The position numbers were made by a program, and so were the translations under genes. The notes beneath the pieces are model-generated. The model was not told the origin of the DNA. It did not search any database and was given only the letters and a program-made list of their open reading frames with translations. Positions 31,398 through 41,011 of a stretch of 64,000 bases of DNA are shown one piece after another (position 1 is the stretch's first letter; the number at the start of each line of letters is the position of its first letter). Source of the stretch: Rhizobium albus (GTDB lineage Bacteria > Pseudomonadota > Alphaproteobacteria > Rhizobiales > Rhizobiaceae); contig BSNO01000003.1 of NCBI GenBank assembly GCA_030160035.1, positions 1,364,001 through 1,428,000 of the forward strand, read 5' to 3'.

Positions 31398-31435
31398 AGC
31401 GGTTCCGCGGTATCAAAGCCGCGGAACCGCTTTTG
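31398..31435 (+). terminator. Intercistronic hairpin between aapJ and aapQ
   Basis: A perfect 13-bp stem AGCGGTTCCGCGG / CCGCGGAACCGCT (31398-31410, 31419-31431), 8-base loop, then TTTT. Expected to act as a partial terminator or 3' barrier to exonuclease, so that the binding protein is made in excess over the permease. Confidence 0.75.
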
Positions 31436-31607
31436 GCATCAGGATAGGGTTGTGGGTCTGTACGATGAGAGTGCAGCCTGCTTCACTTCCTGTGTTTGTA
31501 TTGGTGGATCAACCTGGCGACGATTGCGTCGAGCAAGGTCGAAACGCTGAAGAGTCGGTCTTCGGACAAACCTGTTGCCTCCGGCACGCAGCGGGAAGCG
31601 AGACACA

Positions 31608-32807
31608 ATGACAATTGCGACTATCGATTCCAGTGCATCGCAGCCTGCACGCGCATCTCTGTTCTACGATCCTGTCATTCGCGGGGTCGTCTTTCAGGTG
31701 CTTTTGGCGCTGTTCATTATTTATCTGGTCTATTCTGGTGTCACCAACGCAGCCAACAACCTGGCGCGGGCTGGCATCGCCACGGGTTTCGGATTTCTCA
31801 ACAATCGTGCGGGTTTTGATATCGGCCAGTCGCTAATTCCCTACACGGCAAATTCCACCTATCGACAGGCTTTCTTCGTCGGCTTGACGAATACGATCTT
31901 CGTCGCCGCGATCGGCATTTTCTTCGCCACCATCCTCGGTTTCATCGTTGGCATTGCGCGGCTTTCCAAGAACTTCCTCGTCCGCAAGGTCGCTGAAGTC
32001 TATGTCGAGACGCTGCGCAACATACCGCTGCTGTTGCAACTGTTGTTCTGGTACAAGGCTGTCCTGTCGGCGCTGCCGGCGCCGCGTGGCTCGATCGAGA
32101 TGTTCAACAGCTCGGTCTTCCTGAACAATCGCGGCCTGATCATGCCGCAATATCTCGCGGAGGCTGGCGCCTCGATCTTCTACGCCTCGATCGCCATCGG
32201 CATTGCGGTCGCAGTCGTGATCGCGCGCTGGGCCAAGAAGCGCCAGATGGCCACCGGCCAGATTTTCCCGACGATCCGCGTTGCGCTGGGCCTGATCATC
32301 GGTGTGCCGCTCGTCGTGCTCTTCGTCTTGGGTGTTCCTTTCACGGCAGAATATCCCGAGCTGTCGGGCTTCAACTTCCGCGGCGGCACCACGATCCGCC
32401 CCGAATTCATGGCGTTGTTGCTCGGATTGTCGCTTTACACAGCGGCATTCATCGCCGAAATCGTGCGTGCTGGCATTCTCGCCGTGTCAAAGGGCCAGAC
32501 CGAGGCGGCGTTTTCGCTGGGCCTGCGTCCCAACACCACGATGCGTCTCGTCATCATTCCGCAGGCGCTTCGCGTCATCATCCCACCGCTGACCAGCCAG
32601 TATCTGAACCTGACGAAGAACTCGTCGCTGGCCATTGCCGTCGGCTATCCCGACCTCGTCTCGGTCTTCTCGGGTACGGTCGCGAACCAGACGGGGCAGG
32701 CGGTGGAGGTGATTTCGATCACCATGATCGTCTACCTGACACTGTCGTTGCTGACATCGGCCTTCATGAACTGGTTCAACTCGCGCGTCGCGCTGGTCGA
32801 ACGCTGA
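31608..32807 (+). CDS. aapQ: General L-amino acid ABC transporter permease
   Basis: Inner-membrane subunit. 399 aa, long for the HisMQ family because of an extended N-terminal part and a periplasmic loop. The permease core begins at about residue 90 ([20 protein letters not shown]) with [11 protein letters not shown]-type sequence [19 protein letters not shown]; the cytoplasmic EAA loop is [20 protein letters not shown] and the end is [20 protein letters not shown]. The ATG at 31608 has GGGAAG upstream; the frame is open to 31575. aapM follows after 19 bp. Confidence 0.95.
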   Translation: MTIATIDSSASQPARASLFYDPVIRGVVFQVLLALFIIYLVYSGVTNAANNLARAGIATGFGFLNNRAGFDIGQSLIPYTANSTYRQAFFVGLTNTIFVAAIGIFFATILGFIVGIARLSKNFLVRKVAEVYVETLRNIPLLLQLLFWYKAVLSALPAPRGSIEMFNSSVFLNNRGLIMPQYLAEAGASIFYASIAIGIAVAVVIARWAKKRQMATGQIFPTIRVALGLIIGVPLVVLFVLGVPFTAEYPELSGFNFRGGTTIRPEFMALLLGLSLYTAAFIAEIVRAGILAVSKGQTEAAFSLGLRPNTTMRLVIIPQALRVIIPPLTSQYLNLTKNSSLAIAVGYPDLVSVFSGTVANQTGQAVEVISITMIVYLTLSLLTSAFMNWFNSRVALVER

Positions 32808-32826
32808 TTGGCGAGGGGGAAAAATC

Positions 32827-33978
32827 ATGTCTGACACCCACGCAGAAACCGATGTCGCGACCACGAGGCTCGCATTCGTTCGAGATGACTTCCTCAAAAG
32901 TGAAGCCCCACCGGTGCGCGAAGGCGGTTTCGGCCACTGGCTGAAAGTCAATCTCTTCGCAACCCCGAAGGATACCATCCTGACGATCCTGATGGCCCTG
33001 TTCCTGGCCTGGATCCTGCCGCCGCTCTTCAACTGGGCATTTTTCAGCGCGGTCTGGGATGGTTCGAACCGCGAGGCTTGCCTGGGTGAAGGGCAGGGAG
33101 CGTGCTGGGCCTTTGTGGACGCCAAGTTCGGCCAGTTCATGTATGGCCGCTACCCGATCGATGAGCGCTGGCGCGTGGACCTGACGGCGATCCTCTTGAT
33201 TGTCTCGCTCGTTCCGTTGGCCATCCCGTCCGTTCCGTACAAGAAGTTCAATGCGATCTTCCTGCTGGTGATTTTTCCGATCATCGCGTTCATCTTGCTG
33301 ACCGGCCAGTTCGGCCTGCCGCCGGTGCGCACCGATCTGTGGGGCGGTCTCTTGGTGACGCTCGTCGTTGCTATCGTCGGCATCGTCGTGTCGCTGCCGC
33401 TCGGCGTCTTGCTCGCGCTCGGGCGCCGGTCGCATCTGCCCTTCGTCAAATATGCGTCGATCGTCTTCATCGAGTTCTGGCGCGGCGTTCCGCTCATCAC
33501 GATCCTGTTCATGTCGTCGGTGATGCTGCCGCTGTTCCTGCCCGACGGCGTGACATTCGATAAGCTGTTGCGAGCACTGGTGGGCGTAGCCTTCTTCGCA
33601 TCCGCCTATATGGCCGAAGTCATTCGCGGCGGGCTTCAAGCGATCCCCAAGGGTCAGTATGAGGCGGCTGATGCGATGGGCCTGTCCTACTGGCAGAAGA
33701 TGCGCCTCATCATTCTGCCGCAGGCGCTGACGCTCGTCATTCCAGGCATCGTGAATACGTTCATCGGCCTATTTAAGGACACGAGCCTCGTTCTGATCAT
33801 CGGTATCTTCGATCTGCTCGGTATCGTGCAGTTGAATTTCGCCGATCCCAATTGGGCCGCGCCGCAAACCGCGATCACGGGCTTTGCCTTTGCGGCACTC
33901 GTCTATTTCATTTTCTGTTTCGGCATGTCGAAATACTCGCTCTACATGGAGCGCCGCCTCGACACGAGCCACCGGTAA
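32827..33978 (+). CDS. aapM: General L-amino acid ABC transporter permease
   Basis: Second permease subunit, partner of AapQ. 383 aa. An N-terminal cytoplasmic stretch of about 50 residues is followed by eight or so helices. Seen: [37 protein letters not shown], the EAA loop [40 protein letters not shown] and [17 protein letters not shown]. The gene is spaced 19 bp from aapQ and 18 bp from aapP. Confidence 0.95.
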   Translation: MSDTHAETDVATTRLAFVRDDFLKSEAPPVREGGFGHWLKVNLFATPKDTILTILMALFLAWILPPLFNWAFFSAVWDGSNREACLGEGQGACWAFVDAKFGQFMYGRYPIDERWRVDLTAILLIVSLVPLAIPSVPYKKFNAIFLLVIFPIIAFILLTGQFGLPPVRTDLWGGLLVTLVVAIVGIVVSLPLGVLLALGRRSHLPFVKYASIVFIEFWRGVPLITILFMSSVMLPLFLPDGVTFDKLLRALVGVAFFASAYMAEVIRGGLQAIPKGQYEAADAMGLSYWQKMRLIILPQALTLVIPGIVNTFIGLFKDTSLVLIIGIFDLLGIVQLNFADPNWAAPQTAITGFAFAALVYFIFCFGMSKYSLYMERRLDTSHR

Positions 33979-33996
33979 CCTCGAAGGGCATTCATC

Positions 33997-34785
33997 ATGG
34001 CTGAACCAGCTACCCAGGAATTCGACGCGAGCAAGTTGAAAGTCTCCGACACCGATGTCGCCATCGACATCGTCGGCATGAACAAGTGGTACGGCGATTT
34101 CCATGTCCTGCGCGATATCAATCTGCGCGTCATGCGTGGCGAACGGATCGTCGTTGCCGGACCCTCCGGTTCGGGCAAATCCACGATGATACGGTGCATC
34201 AACCGTCTGGAAGAGCACCAAAAGGGCAAGATCGTCGTCGACGGCATCGAACTCACGAACGATTTGAAGAAGATCGATGAAGTTCGCCGCGAAGTCGGCA
34301 TGGTGTTTCAGCACTTCAATCTGTTCCCGCATCTGACGATTCTCGAGAACTGCACGCTCGCGCCGATCTGGGTGCGCAAGATGCCGAAGAAGAAGGCTGA
34401 CGAGATCGCGATGCACTATCTCGAGCGCGTCAAGATCCCCGAGCAGGCAAACAAATATCCGGGCCAGCTTTCAGGCGGCCAGCAGCAGCGCGTCGCCATC
34501 GCACGGTCGCTGTGTATGAACCCGCGCATCATGCTGTTCGATGAGCCGACTTCGGCGCTCGATCCAGAAATGATCAAGGAAGTGCTCGACACGATGGTGA
34601 GCCTTGCCGAAGAAGGCATGACCATGATCTGCGTCACGCACGAAATGGGCTTCGCCCGCCAGGTCGCCAACCGCGTGATCTTCATGGACCAGGGACAGAT
34701 CGTCGAGCAGAACGCACCGGCGGAGTTCTTCGACAATCCGCAGCACGAGCGCACCAAGCTCTTCCTGAGCCAGATCCTGCACTAG
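33997..34785 (+). CDS. aapP: General L-amino acid ABC transporter ATP-binding protein
   Basis: Cytoplasmic ATPase that powers AapQM. 262 aa. Walker A is GPSGSGKST, the Q-loop is [13 protein letters not shown], the signature is [15 protein letters not shown], Walker B is [12 protein letters not shown] and the switch His lies in CVTHEMGFA. It belongs to the polar amino acid group. Last gene of aapJQMP; a hairpin at 34794-34821 closes the operon. Confidence 0.97.
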   Translation: MAEPATQEFDASKLKVSDTDVAIDIVGMNKWYGDFHVLRDINLRVMRGERIVVAGPSGSGKSTMIRCINRLEEHQKGKIVVDGIELTNDLKKIDEVRREVGMVFQHFNLFPHLTILENCTLAPIWVRKMPKKKADEIAMHYLERVKIPEQANKYPGQLSGGQQQRVAIARSLCMNPRIMLFDEPTSALDPEMIKEVLDTMVSLAEEGMTMICVTHEMGFARQVANRVIFMDQGQIVEQNAPAEFFDNPQHERTKLFLSQILH

Positions 34786-34793
34786 TGAAAATT

Positions 34794-34821
34794 GCGCGCA
34801 TTGTCCTTGGACGATGCGCGC
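34794..34821 (+). terminator. Hairpin after aapP
   Basis: Arms GCGCGCATTGTCC (34794-34806) and GGACGATGCGCGC (34809-34821) pair with one wobble. No T-run follows. It lies between two convergent genes and probably marks or protects the aap 3' end. Confidence 0.5.
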
Positions 34822-34849
34822 CGCTTGCCCCAGCTGAAAATCGCCGCCG

Positions 34850-36016
34850 TCACTCGATGGAGCGGTCGCCGTAGAGCCAGTCGAAATCGCCCGCCAGATC
34901 GTCGGGCTTGCGCAGGGCCAGCACGATATCTCGCCCGAGCCTGATCGGGCCTCGCGCATGATAGGCGAAGCGATTGAAGGCAGCGCGCCGGGCGACCTTG
35001 TCGATGCGCGGACGCCGGGCGGCGATGAAAGCAGCGACACCGGCATCGATATCATCGCCTGCCACATGTGAGGCCAAGGCATAGGCATCTTCGATCGCCA
35101 TGGCTGCGCCTTGTGCGGCGTAGGGTGGCATCGCATGTGCGGCATCACCGATCAGCACCAGGCGCCCGGCGCCCCAGTACTGCCCCGACAATCCATGGAT
35201 CGGCCAGCGGCCGTTCATGTCGGCACGATCGAAGAGCCCGGTCAGCCGTGAGGGCCACCGGCTGAAAGCCTGGCTCAGCTCGTGACGCGCAGCGTCGTTG
35301 CCGGACCAGTTCGCTTCCATCGCCGCGCCGTGGGTGATGGCCACGAGAGTGACCGTGCCGCGCGACTTCAGCGGGTAGGCGACGAGATGCGTCTGCGGAG
35401 CGATGAAGGCGCTGAGCCTGTCCGGATCGAAGAGAGAGCCGATCGCCTCGCGTGGCAAGGTCATGCGCCAGGCGATCTGCCCGGTGAAGGGCGCTTTGGC
35501 GGGACCACCCGCACTTGCGCGCATTCTGGACCAGACACCATCGGCGCCGACCACTAGATCGGGCATCCGCCCGCTTCGCGCCTCGATGTCATGGCGCACC
35601 GCCTCAACACCCGCGCCCTCGATCCGGACATCCAGATGCAACTCGATCGAAGGGTGATCCAGAACAGCCTGATGGAGAACCGATTGCAGGTCCGCCCGGT
35701 GAATGACTGCATAGGGCGCACCCCACCGTTCACGCGCCTTCGCGCCGGCCGGTACTTGCGCCACATGGCGGCCTGTCAGGCCGGAGACGAGGTCGATCGA
35801 AGGTGGCTCATGCCATTTGTCAGCCAGTTGTTCGACAAGGCCGAGCCGGTCCAGAAGCCGGCTCGCGTTCGGCGAGAGCTGAAGACCGGCGCCAACTTCA
35901 GCCAGTTCGACAGCCTGCTCGTAGATGGAGACGGTAAGGCCCTTGCCGGCCAGCGCCAGTGCTGAGGTCAGCCCGGCAATGCCGGCTCCGACAATGGCTG
36001 CATGGCGCTGGGTCAC
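34850..36016 (-). CDS. FAD-dependent aromatic monooxygenase-like protein
   Basis: 388 aa flavoprotein of the PHBH/salicylate-hydroxylase group. The N-terminal dinucleotide fold is AAIVGAGIAGLTSALALAGK; the second FAD motif is DLVVGADGVWSRMR (DG motif) and the third is GRLVLIGDAAHAMPPYAAQG (GD motif, typical of hydroxylases). GLQLSPNASRLLDRLG is typical of salicylate and 6-hydroxynicotinate hydroxylases, but the substrate cannot be named. The start appears to be GTG at 36016, with no good ribosome-binding site. Convergent with aapP; the zinc-finger gene ends 15 bp upstream. Confidence 0.85.
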   Translation of the reverse strand: MTQRHAAIVGAGIAGLTSALALAGKGLTVSIYEQAVELAEVGAGLQLSPNASRLLDRLGLVEQLADKWHEPPSIDLVSGLTGRHVAQVPAGAKARERWGAPYAVIHRADLQSVLHQAVLDHPSIELHLDVRIEGAGVEAVRHDIEARSGRMPDLVVGADGVWSRMRASAGGPAKAPFTGQIAWRMTLPREAIGSLFDPDRLSAFIAPQTHLVAYPLKSRGTVTLVAITHGAAMEANWSGNDAARHELSQAFSRWPSRLTGLFDRADMNGRWPIHGLSGQYWGAGRLVLIGDAAHAMPPYAAQGAAMAIEDAYALASHVAGDDIDAGVAAFIAARRPRIDKVARRAAFNRFAYHARGPIRLGRDIVLALRKPDDLAGDFDWLYGDRSIE

Positions 36017-36031
36017 GAAAACGCCGCCGCT

Positions 36032-36277
36032 TCAGGCGGCCTGGCGGTCGTAGCTGCAGCCTGCGGGCTTCGTTTCCGTAGCGCCAAGAGCCGGGTTGAA
36101 ACGGTAGAGCGTCGAGCAGTACGGACAGACCTTTTCGTTGTCGTCGCCCATGTCTAGGAATTCGTGCGGATGGTCGAAAGGCGGCGTTGCGCCCACGCAC
36201 ATGAATTCTTTCACCCCGATTTCCACGACGGCATGTCCATCGTCGTTCTGGAAGTGGGGAATGCCGTGGCCAGCCAT
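36032..36277 (-). CDS. zf-CHCC zinc-finger domain protein
   Basis: 81 aa. Contains the zf-CHCC pattern: EFMCVGATPPFDHPHEF (Cys, His) and KVCPYCSTLYRF (CPYC). The same domain makes up the complex I subunit NDUFS6, and stand-alone alphaproteobacterial proteins are its likely bacterial relatives, so a link to respiratory complex I is possible but unproven. CGGAGC precedes the ATG. It probably shares a transcript with the flavin monooxygenase gene downstream and is divergent from the alpha/beta hydrolase pair. Confidence 0.85.
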   Translation of the reverse strand: MAGHGIPHFQNDDGHAVVEIGVKEFMCVGATPPFDHPHEFLDMGDDNEKVCPYCSTLYRFNPALGATETKPAGCSYDRQAA

Positions 36278-36436
36278 GTTCTGCTCCGTTTGTCGGTTCT
36301 TGCGCGCGCCGGACCATACAAAGGCCTAGGCGGAAAGTGTAGCCGTTTCTCACGCGAAAGCCGCGGCTGTCGTCGCGCAAGGTCTTCCGGTCGGCCGGGT
36401 CTGCCTCTAGTGTGCCGCGCAACAAAGAGGACCCGC

Positions 36437-37219
36437 ATGAATCTCGACAAGAAGCAGATGCATCACTTTCGATCTGGCGATCTCACCATAGCCTATCTCG
36501 ATGAAGGGCCGCGTGAGGGTGCACCCGTTCTCCTCATCCACGGCTTCGCATCGACCGCCCATGTCAATTGGGTCTATCCGGGATGGGTGAAGACGCTGAC
36601 TGAGGCCGGCTATCGCGCCATTGCGCTCGACAATCGCGGGCATGGGGAAAGCGACAAGCCGCATGATCCAAGCGCCTATACGGCCTCGATCATGGCGGGT
36701 GACGGGCTGGCTCTGCTCGATCACCTGGAGATCGAACGAGCTCATGTGTTCGGCTATTCCATGGGTGCGCGCAATTCCGCGTTTCTTGCGCACCACGCGC
36801 CGGAGCGGGTGAATCGGCTCGTTCTCGGCGGCCTTGCGGCGGGGTTGGTCAAGGGCGTTGGCGACTGGACGCCGATTGCCGACGCGCTCTTGGCCGACAG
36901 CATCGACGTGGTGACGCACGCGCGCGGGCGCATGTTCAGGGCGTTTGCCGAACAGACGAAGAGCGATCGAAAGGCTCTCGCCGCCTGCATCACCTCGCGC
37001 GAGGAACTGAAGCCCGAGCAGTTGTCACGCCTGACGATGCCGGTGCTCGTCGGCGTTGGTACCAAGGACGATATCGCCGGCTCTCCGGAGGAGCTTGTCG
37101 CCATGCTTCCCAATGCACGCGGCGTCGATATTCCGAACCGCGACCATATGCTCGCGGTGGGCGACAAGGTGTTCAAAGCCGCCGTTCTGGATTTCCTTAC
37201 GGAAGAAGACTCGGTTTGA
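36437..37219 (+). CDS. Alpha/beta hydrolase
   Basis: 260 aa. The hydrolase fold shows VLLIHGFASTAHVNW (oxyanion-hole HG), IALDNRGHGESDKPHD, the nucleophile elbow VFGYSMGARNSAF (Ser in GYSMG), and a late His in NRDHMLAVGDKVF. The substrate is unknown. The ATG at 36437 has GAGG upstream; the frame is open to 36164 across the divergent promoter without coding character. Its stop overlaps the start of a second alpha/beta hydrolase by four bases, so the pair is translationally coupled. Confidence 0.87.
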   Translation: MNLDKKQMHHFRSGDLTIAYLDEGPREGAPVLLIHGFASTAHVNWVYPGWVKTLTEAGYRAIALDNRGHGESDKPHDPSAYTASIMAGDGLALLDHLEIERAHVFGYSMGARNSAFLAHHAPERVNRLVLGGLAAGLVKGVGDWTPIADALLADSIDVVTHARGRMFRAFAEQTKSDRKALAACITSREELKPEQLSRLTMPVLVGVGTKDDIAGSPEELVAMLPNARGVDIPNRDHMLAVGDKVFKAAVLDFLTEEDSV

Positions 37220-38097
37220 AGACGATTGCGTTTGAAGGCGTCGAGGGCAATCGCATCGTCGCCGACCTCTACGAGCCCAGTGCCAAATCTGCTCATTCGC
37301 CCGTCCTCCTCGTTCATGGCGGCGGGCAGACGCGGCATGCCTGGCGCGGCACGGCGCGTGCATTGGCCAACGCCGGCTTCACCGCAATCGCTATGGACCA
37401 GCGCGGCCATGGTGACAGCGCCTGGGTCGGCTCCAAGGCCTACGCCTTCTATGATTTCGCCGCCGACCTTGCGGCCGTGTGCCGGGACATCGAGCAAAAG
37501 CATGGTCGGCGTCCGATCGTGGTCGGTGCATCGCTTGGCGGGCTTGCTTCGCTGCTGGCGGAGGGCAGGGCGGATCATGATCTGCTCGGTGGCCTCGTCC
37601 TCGTCGACGTGACCCCGCGCATGGATCCCGACGGAATTCGACGCATCCACGGCTTCATGGGCGAGCGCATGGGCGAAGGGTTTGCGACGCTCGAGGAGGC
37701 AGCCGCCGCCATCAGCGCTTATCTGCCCGCGCGACGCAAACCGGCGTCCCTGTCCGGGCTCGCAAAGAACCTGCGACGCGGCGACGACGGACGATATCGC
37801 TGGCACTGGGACCCGGCCTTCATGGCTGGTCCGCGCCCGGTGAATTTCGAACGCCCATCTGTGGAGGCCGAACTGGATCTGATCGTTGCGAAGCTCAAGG
37901 TGCCGATGCTGCTCGTTCGCGGTCGCCAATCGGAGCTGGTCACGGAGGAGGCGGTCGCGGAATTCCTCAAGGCCGTGCCGCATGCGCGCTATGTCGACGT
38001 TCTGGGAGCGGGACACATGGTTGCCGGCGACAGAAACGATGCGTTCACCGATGCGGTGATCGGCTTTTTGCTGGAAGAAGCGGCGGTTGCGTCGTAA
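37216..38097 (+). CDS. Alpha/beta hydrolase, second of a coupled pair
   Basis: 293 aa. Seen: VLLVHGGGQTRHAWRGTARA, AIAMDQRGHGDSAW, the nucleophile elbow IVVGASLGGLASLL (GASLG) and the C-terminal His in VLGAGHMVAGDRNDAF. Start is TTG at 37216, overlapping the previous stop as TTGA, with GGAAGAAG upstream. It is not a recent duplicate of its neighbour: the nucleophile elbow and lid regions differ clearly. The substrate is unknown; similar proteins are often annotated as peroxidase- or lactonase-like hydrolases. Confidence 0.85.
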   Translation: MKTIAFEGVEGNRIVADLYEPSAKSAHSPVLLVHGGGQTRHAWRGTARALANAGFTAIAMDQRGHGDSAWVGSKAYAFYDFAADLAAVCRDIEQKHGRRPIVVGASLGGLASLLAEGRADHDLLGGLVLVDVTPRMDPDGIRRIHGFMGERMGEGFATLEEAAAAISAYLPARRKPASLSGLAKNLRRGDDGRYRWHWDPAFMAGPRPVNFERPSVEAELDLIVAKLKVPMLLVRGRQSELVTEEAVAEFLKAVPHARYVDVLGAGHMVAGDRNDAFTDAVIGFLLEEAAVAS

Positions 38098-38266
38098 TCT
38101 GCATCCAAGCGGGCGATGCGATAAGCGACATCTCCGAGATGCGTGGGCAGCTTTCAGCGAACGCAAAAATTTCATCTTGAATCTGCATAGTACCAACACC
38201 CCATTTAAGTCAGGCGATCAGTCCACTATGTTTGCGGCTGGAGCCACTTTGCGAGAGGAGCCGTCC

Positions 38267-39088
38267 ATGGCTGCGCGCAGCGATGCGAAACTGACCGACA
38301 ACCTCAAGGTCATGGACCCGATCTGGAACGCGATCCGCCAGGAAGCCGAAGAGGCGTCCGTCAACGAGCCCGTTCTTTCAGGCTTTCTCTACAGCACCAT
38401 CCTCAATGCCCGCAGTCTTGAGGAGGCGGTGATCCACCGGATTTCCGAGCGCCTCGACCATGCGGACGTGCCAGCCAGCGTGATCCGGCAAGCATTTCTC
38501 GAAATGCGCGACGATTGGCGGGAGTGGGAATCCTGGCTGCGGGTCGACATCCAGGCCGTGTATGATCGCGATCCCGCCTGCGACCGGTTCATCGAGCCCG
38601 TTCTCTATTTCAAAGGCTTCCACGCCATCCAGACGCACCGGCTGGCTCATTGGCTCTGGACCAAGGGGCGCCGTGATTTTGCGCTTTATCTGCAAAGCCG
38701 CTCGTCCGCTGTCTTCCAGACGGACATCAATCCGGCTGCTCCCTTCGGCAAGGGCATCTTCCTGGATCACGCGACCGGTCTCGTTGTCGGCGCGACGGCC
38801 CGCGTCGGCGACAACGTCTCTATCCTGCAGGGCGTGACGCTTGGCGGTACCGGTAAGCAGGGCGGCGATCGCCACCCGAAGATCGAAAACGGCGTGCTCA
38901 TCGGCGCCGGCGCGAAGATCCTCGGCAACATCGTCATCGGCCATTGCTCGCGCATCGCCGCCGGCTCGGTGGTGCTGAAGCCGGTGCCGGCAAATTCCAC
39001 CGTCGCCGGAGTTCCGGCCCGCGTCATCGGAAGTGCTGGTTGCGACGAGCCGTCGCGCGCGATGGACCAGCTGCTCGGCTCCATCTAA
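38267..39088 (+). CDS. cysE: Serine O-acetyltransferase
   Basis: Acetylates serine to O-acetylserine, the first step of cysteine synthesis. 273 aa. The N-terminal helical domain (DPIWNAIRQEAEEASVNEPV, FLYSTILN) is followed by the left-handed beta-helix of hexapeptide repeats, with FLDHATGLVVGATARVGDNV (catalytic His), GVTLGGTGKQGGDRHPKI and GAGAKILGNIVIG. The C-terminus could bind cysteine for feedback. The ATG at 38267 has AGGAG six bases upstream; 38228 is an alternative. Confidence 0.95.
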   Translation: MAARSDAKLTDNLKVMDPIWNAIRQEAEEASVNEPVLSGFLYSTILNARSLEEAVIHRISERLDHADVPASVIRQAFLEMRDDWREWESWLRVDIQAVYDRDPACDRFIEPVLYFKGFHAIQTHRLAHWLWTKGRRDFALYLQSRSSAVFQTDINPAAPFGKGIFLDHATGLVVGATARVGDNVSILQGVTLGGTGKQGGDRHPKIENGVLIGAGAKILGNIVIGHCSRIAAGSVVLKPVPANSTVAGVPARVIGSAGCDEPSRAMDQLLGSI

Positions 39089-39274
39089 GAGTGCTTTTCG
39101 GCAATCCGGGTTTACAGCCCGGCTTGCCGCATGCGACAAGCGCTCCGGTTCACGACCGGCACTGCAATGACGTGATTTGCAGCCGGTTCCATCATCTGTA
39201 AACTCCGGTCCGTATTGCGCCGCGCTTATTTGCGGGCGACGATATCGCACCGACCGCAAGCCACGGAGCCTCCA

Positions 39275-39478
39275 TTGAAGCCCGACGAAATCCGCAAGCT
39301 AGAGGCCTATTTCAAGCGCACCTTCAACGACCGCATGCAGGTCAAGGCGCGTCCGCGAAAGGACGACTCCGCCGAGGTCTATATCGGTGACGAGTTCCTG
39401 GGCGTCGTTTTCCGCGACGACGAAGACGGCGATCTTTCCTTCAATTTCTCGATGGCGATCCTCGACGTCGATCTGTGA
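39275..39478 (+). CDS. DUF3126 family small protein
   Basis: 67 aa. Starts at TTG 39275 with GGAG seven bases upstream. The family core is visible: KPDEIRKLEAYFKRTFN, VKARPRKDDSAEVYIGDEFL and the end SFNFSMAILDVDL. The family is alphaproteobacterial, acidic, and of unknown function, usually beside cysE as here. The frame is open to 39215 but only this start gives the family length. Confidence 0.85.
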   Translation: MKPDEIRKLEAYFKRTFNDRMQVKARPRKDDSAEVYIGDEFLGVVFRDDEDGDLSFNFSMAILDVDL

Positions 39479-39530
39479 TCAAGGACTGATCCGTGCCGGT
39501 CGTAAGACCGATCGTGCGGCTGATCCGATC

Positions 39531-40271
39531 TCAATCCTGCAGTGCGACATCCAGATATTGGCGCACTGCCTCCTCCACCGATTGCCATTCCGGCAGGAGT
39601 GCCGCTGGGAACCGGTAGAGCACCGATGTGTCGCTGCCGACCAGAATGTCGCGCTGGCAAGCCGTTGTGGTGAGGCCGAAACTGGACGCATCCGTGTCGT
39701 CCAGGCAGCGAACGACATAAGGGGCGGCAGTCGCCTTGCTCTCCACGTACAAAAGTTCGCCCGCATAGCCGGTCACATGCGTCAGCCTGTGGACGGAAAG
39801 TCCCGACGGGCCAGGTTCTGCTGCTCCTTCGACCAGGTGGCTGTAGATCGGCGCATAGCGGCCGGACATGTCCTTCGACATGATCTGCGGTGTGAGCGAC
39901 ACGAAGATGACCGCGCTGGTTCCGTCGACCGCGTTGAAGGCATCGCGCGTCTCTGCGGAATAGCCCTGCATGTCCGGCCAGCGGAAGTAGAGATCAAGAC
40001 TCGCTTTGGGACCTGCGTGGCGCTGGTTCTCGAAACGGATGACATTGGCCGGCAGATCGAAGACGTCCTCACCGATCGTCGAGCGAAACAGCTCGGTCGA
40101 TGTGGAGTGGCCGGCCATGGCGATGCGTTCGCCCACCCACCGCCCGCCGACAGCCGCCGCGGCCGACAGCGCCGCAAAAGCGGCGACGCCGAGCATCAAC
40201 CGTGTCACGAGTCGCGAGGTGATGATCGGCTCGAAGCGTTCGCCTTCATGTCTGGTCTGATCGTATGCCAT
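39531..40271 (-). CDS. Membrane-anchored periplasmic protein of unknown function
   Basis: 246 aa. A cytoplasmic stretch with many charged residues (about 1-25) precedes one membrane helix at about 28-48 (MLGVAAFAALSAAAAVGGRW). The periplasmic part has DLPANVIRFENQRHAG, LDLYFRWPDMQGYS and HLTHVTG-like RLTHVTGYAGELLYVES, with two Cys (VRCLDD, TACQRD). No catalytic motif is recognised. The ATG at 40271 is preferred over 40349 because conserved-looking sequence begins there. A perfect TTAA-N7-TTAAC box lies about 85 bp upstream. Confidence 0.72.
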   Translation of the reverse strand: MAYDQTRHEGERFEPIITSRLVTRLMLGVAAFAALSAAAAVGGRWVGERIAMAGHSTSTELFRSTIGEDVFDLPANVIRFENQRHAGPKASLDLYFRWPDMQGYSAETRDAFNAVDGTSAVIFVSLTPQIMSKDMSGRYAPIYSHLVEGAAEPGPSGLSVHRLTHVTGYAGELLYVESKATAAPYVVRCLDDTDASSFGLTTTACQRDILVGSDTSVLYRFPAALLPEWQSVEEAVRQYLDVALQD

Positions 40272-40354
40272 GATGCCTCTCTGGCGCATCTGATCGCCGC
40301 AACGAATCGACGAAGCGAGATGCGAAGCGGGCTTTAAGGCTTGCGCCAACAGGG

Positions 40355-40370
40355 TTAACCCGTTCTTAAC
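40355..40370. promoter_or_regulatory. Predicted CtrA-binding site
   Basis: TTAA (40355-40358), seven bases, TTAAC (40366-40370): exact match to the CtrA consensus TTAA-N7-TTAAC, in the divergent promoter between the anchored protein (minus) and the gamma-carbonic-anhydrase-like gene (plus). CtrA is the essential cell-cycle regulator of Hyphomicrobiales. Confidence 0.6.
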
Positions 40371-40399
40371 GCGAAGAGCTGATTTGGGAGGATGATGGA

Positions 40400-40927
40400 T
40401 TGGCGCTTTATCGACTGGACGAGAGAGAACCAGCGCTGCCCGACGGTTTTCATTGGATCGCGGCTTCAGCGGAAGTCATCGGCGCTGTGGAGATCGGCGA
40501 GGATGTCGGCATATGGTTCAACGCGGTTCTGCGCGGCGACAACGAGTTCATTCGCGTCGGACGGAGCTCCAACATTCAGGAAAACTGCGTCCTCCACACC
40601 GATATGGGCTTTCCCTTGAGCATCGGGGAAGGTTGCACCATCGGGCATAAGGCGATGCTGCATGGCTGCACGATCGGCGACAACAGCCTGATCGGAATGG
40701 GCGCCACGGTCTTGAACGGCGCGGTGATCGGCAAGAACTGCCTCATTGGCGCCGGGGCACTCGTGACCGAACGCAAGATCATCCCGGACAATTCCATGGT
40801 GCTGGGCTCGCCCGGCAAAGTGGTTCGTGAACTGGATGAGACCGCAATCACGATGCTGCGGCTTTCGGCTGCCCACTACATCGACAATGCCAAGCGTTTT
40901 GCTGCCGGTCTCGTGCGCATCGACTAA
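40400..40927 (+). CDS. Gamma-carbonic-anhydrase-like hexapeptide protein
   Basis: 175 aa left-handed beta-helix protein (YrdA/PaaY-like). Seen: [18 protein letters not shown], the three presumed zinc His in [27 protein letters not shown], and [20 protein letters not shown]. Real carbonic anhydrase activity is uncertain in this subgroup. The start appears to be TTG at 40400 with GGGAGG eight bases upstream; an ATG at 40392 is in another frame. Confidence 0.87.
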   Translation: MALYRLDEREPALPDGFHWIAASAEVIGAVEIGEDVGIWFNAVLRGDNEFIRVGRSSNIQENCVLHTDMGFPLSIGEGCTIGHKAMLHGCTIGDNSLIGMGATVLNGAVIGKNCLIGAGALVTERKIIPDNSMVLGSPGKVVRELDETAITMLRLSAAHYIDNAKRFAAGLVRID

Positions 40928-40964
40928 AAGAAAAAAAGCCGGCACTCCTTTTTGGAGCGCCGGC
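40928..40964 (-). terminator. Terminator of the BTLCP gene
   Basis: On the minus strand a stem of GCCGGC plus CTCC/GGAG with one internal mismatch (40938-40964) is followed by seven T and more T-rich sequence, ending against the stop codon of the convergent gamma-carbonic-anhydrase-like gene. Confidence 0.85.
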
Positions 40965-41011
40965 CAGAGAGACCCGTGCACGGGGAAGCGGGACGGGTCT
41001 TAGGGATTGGA

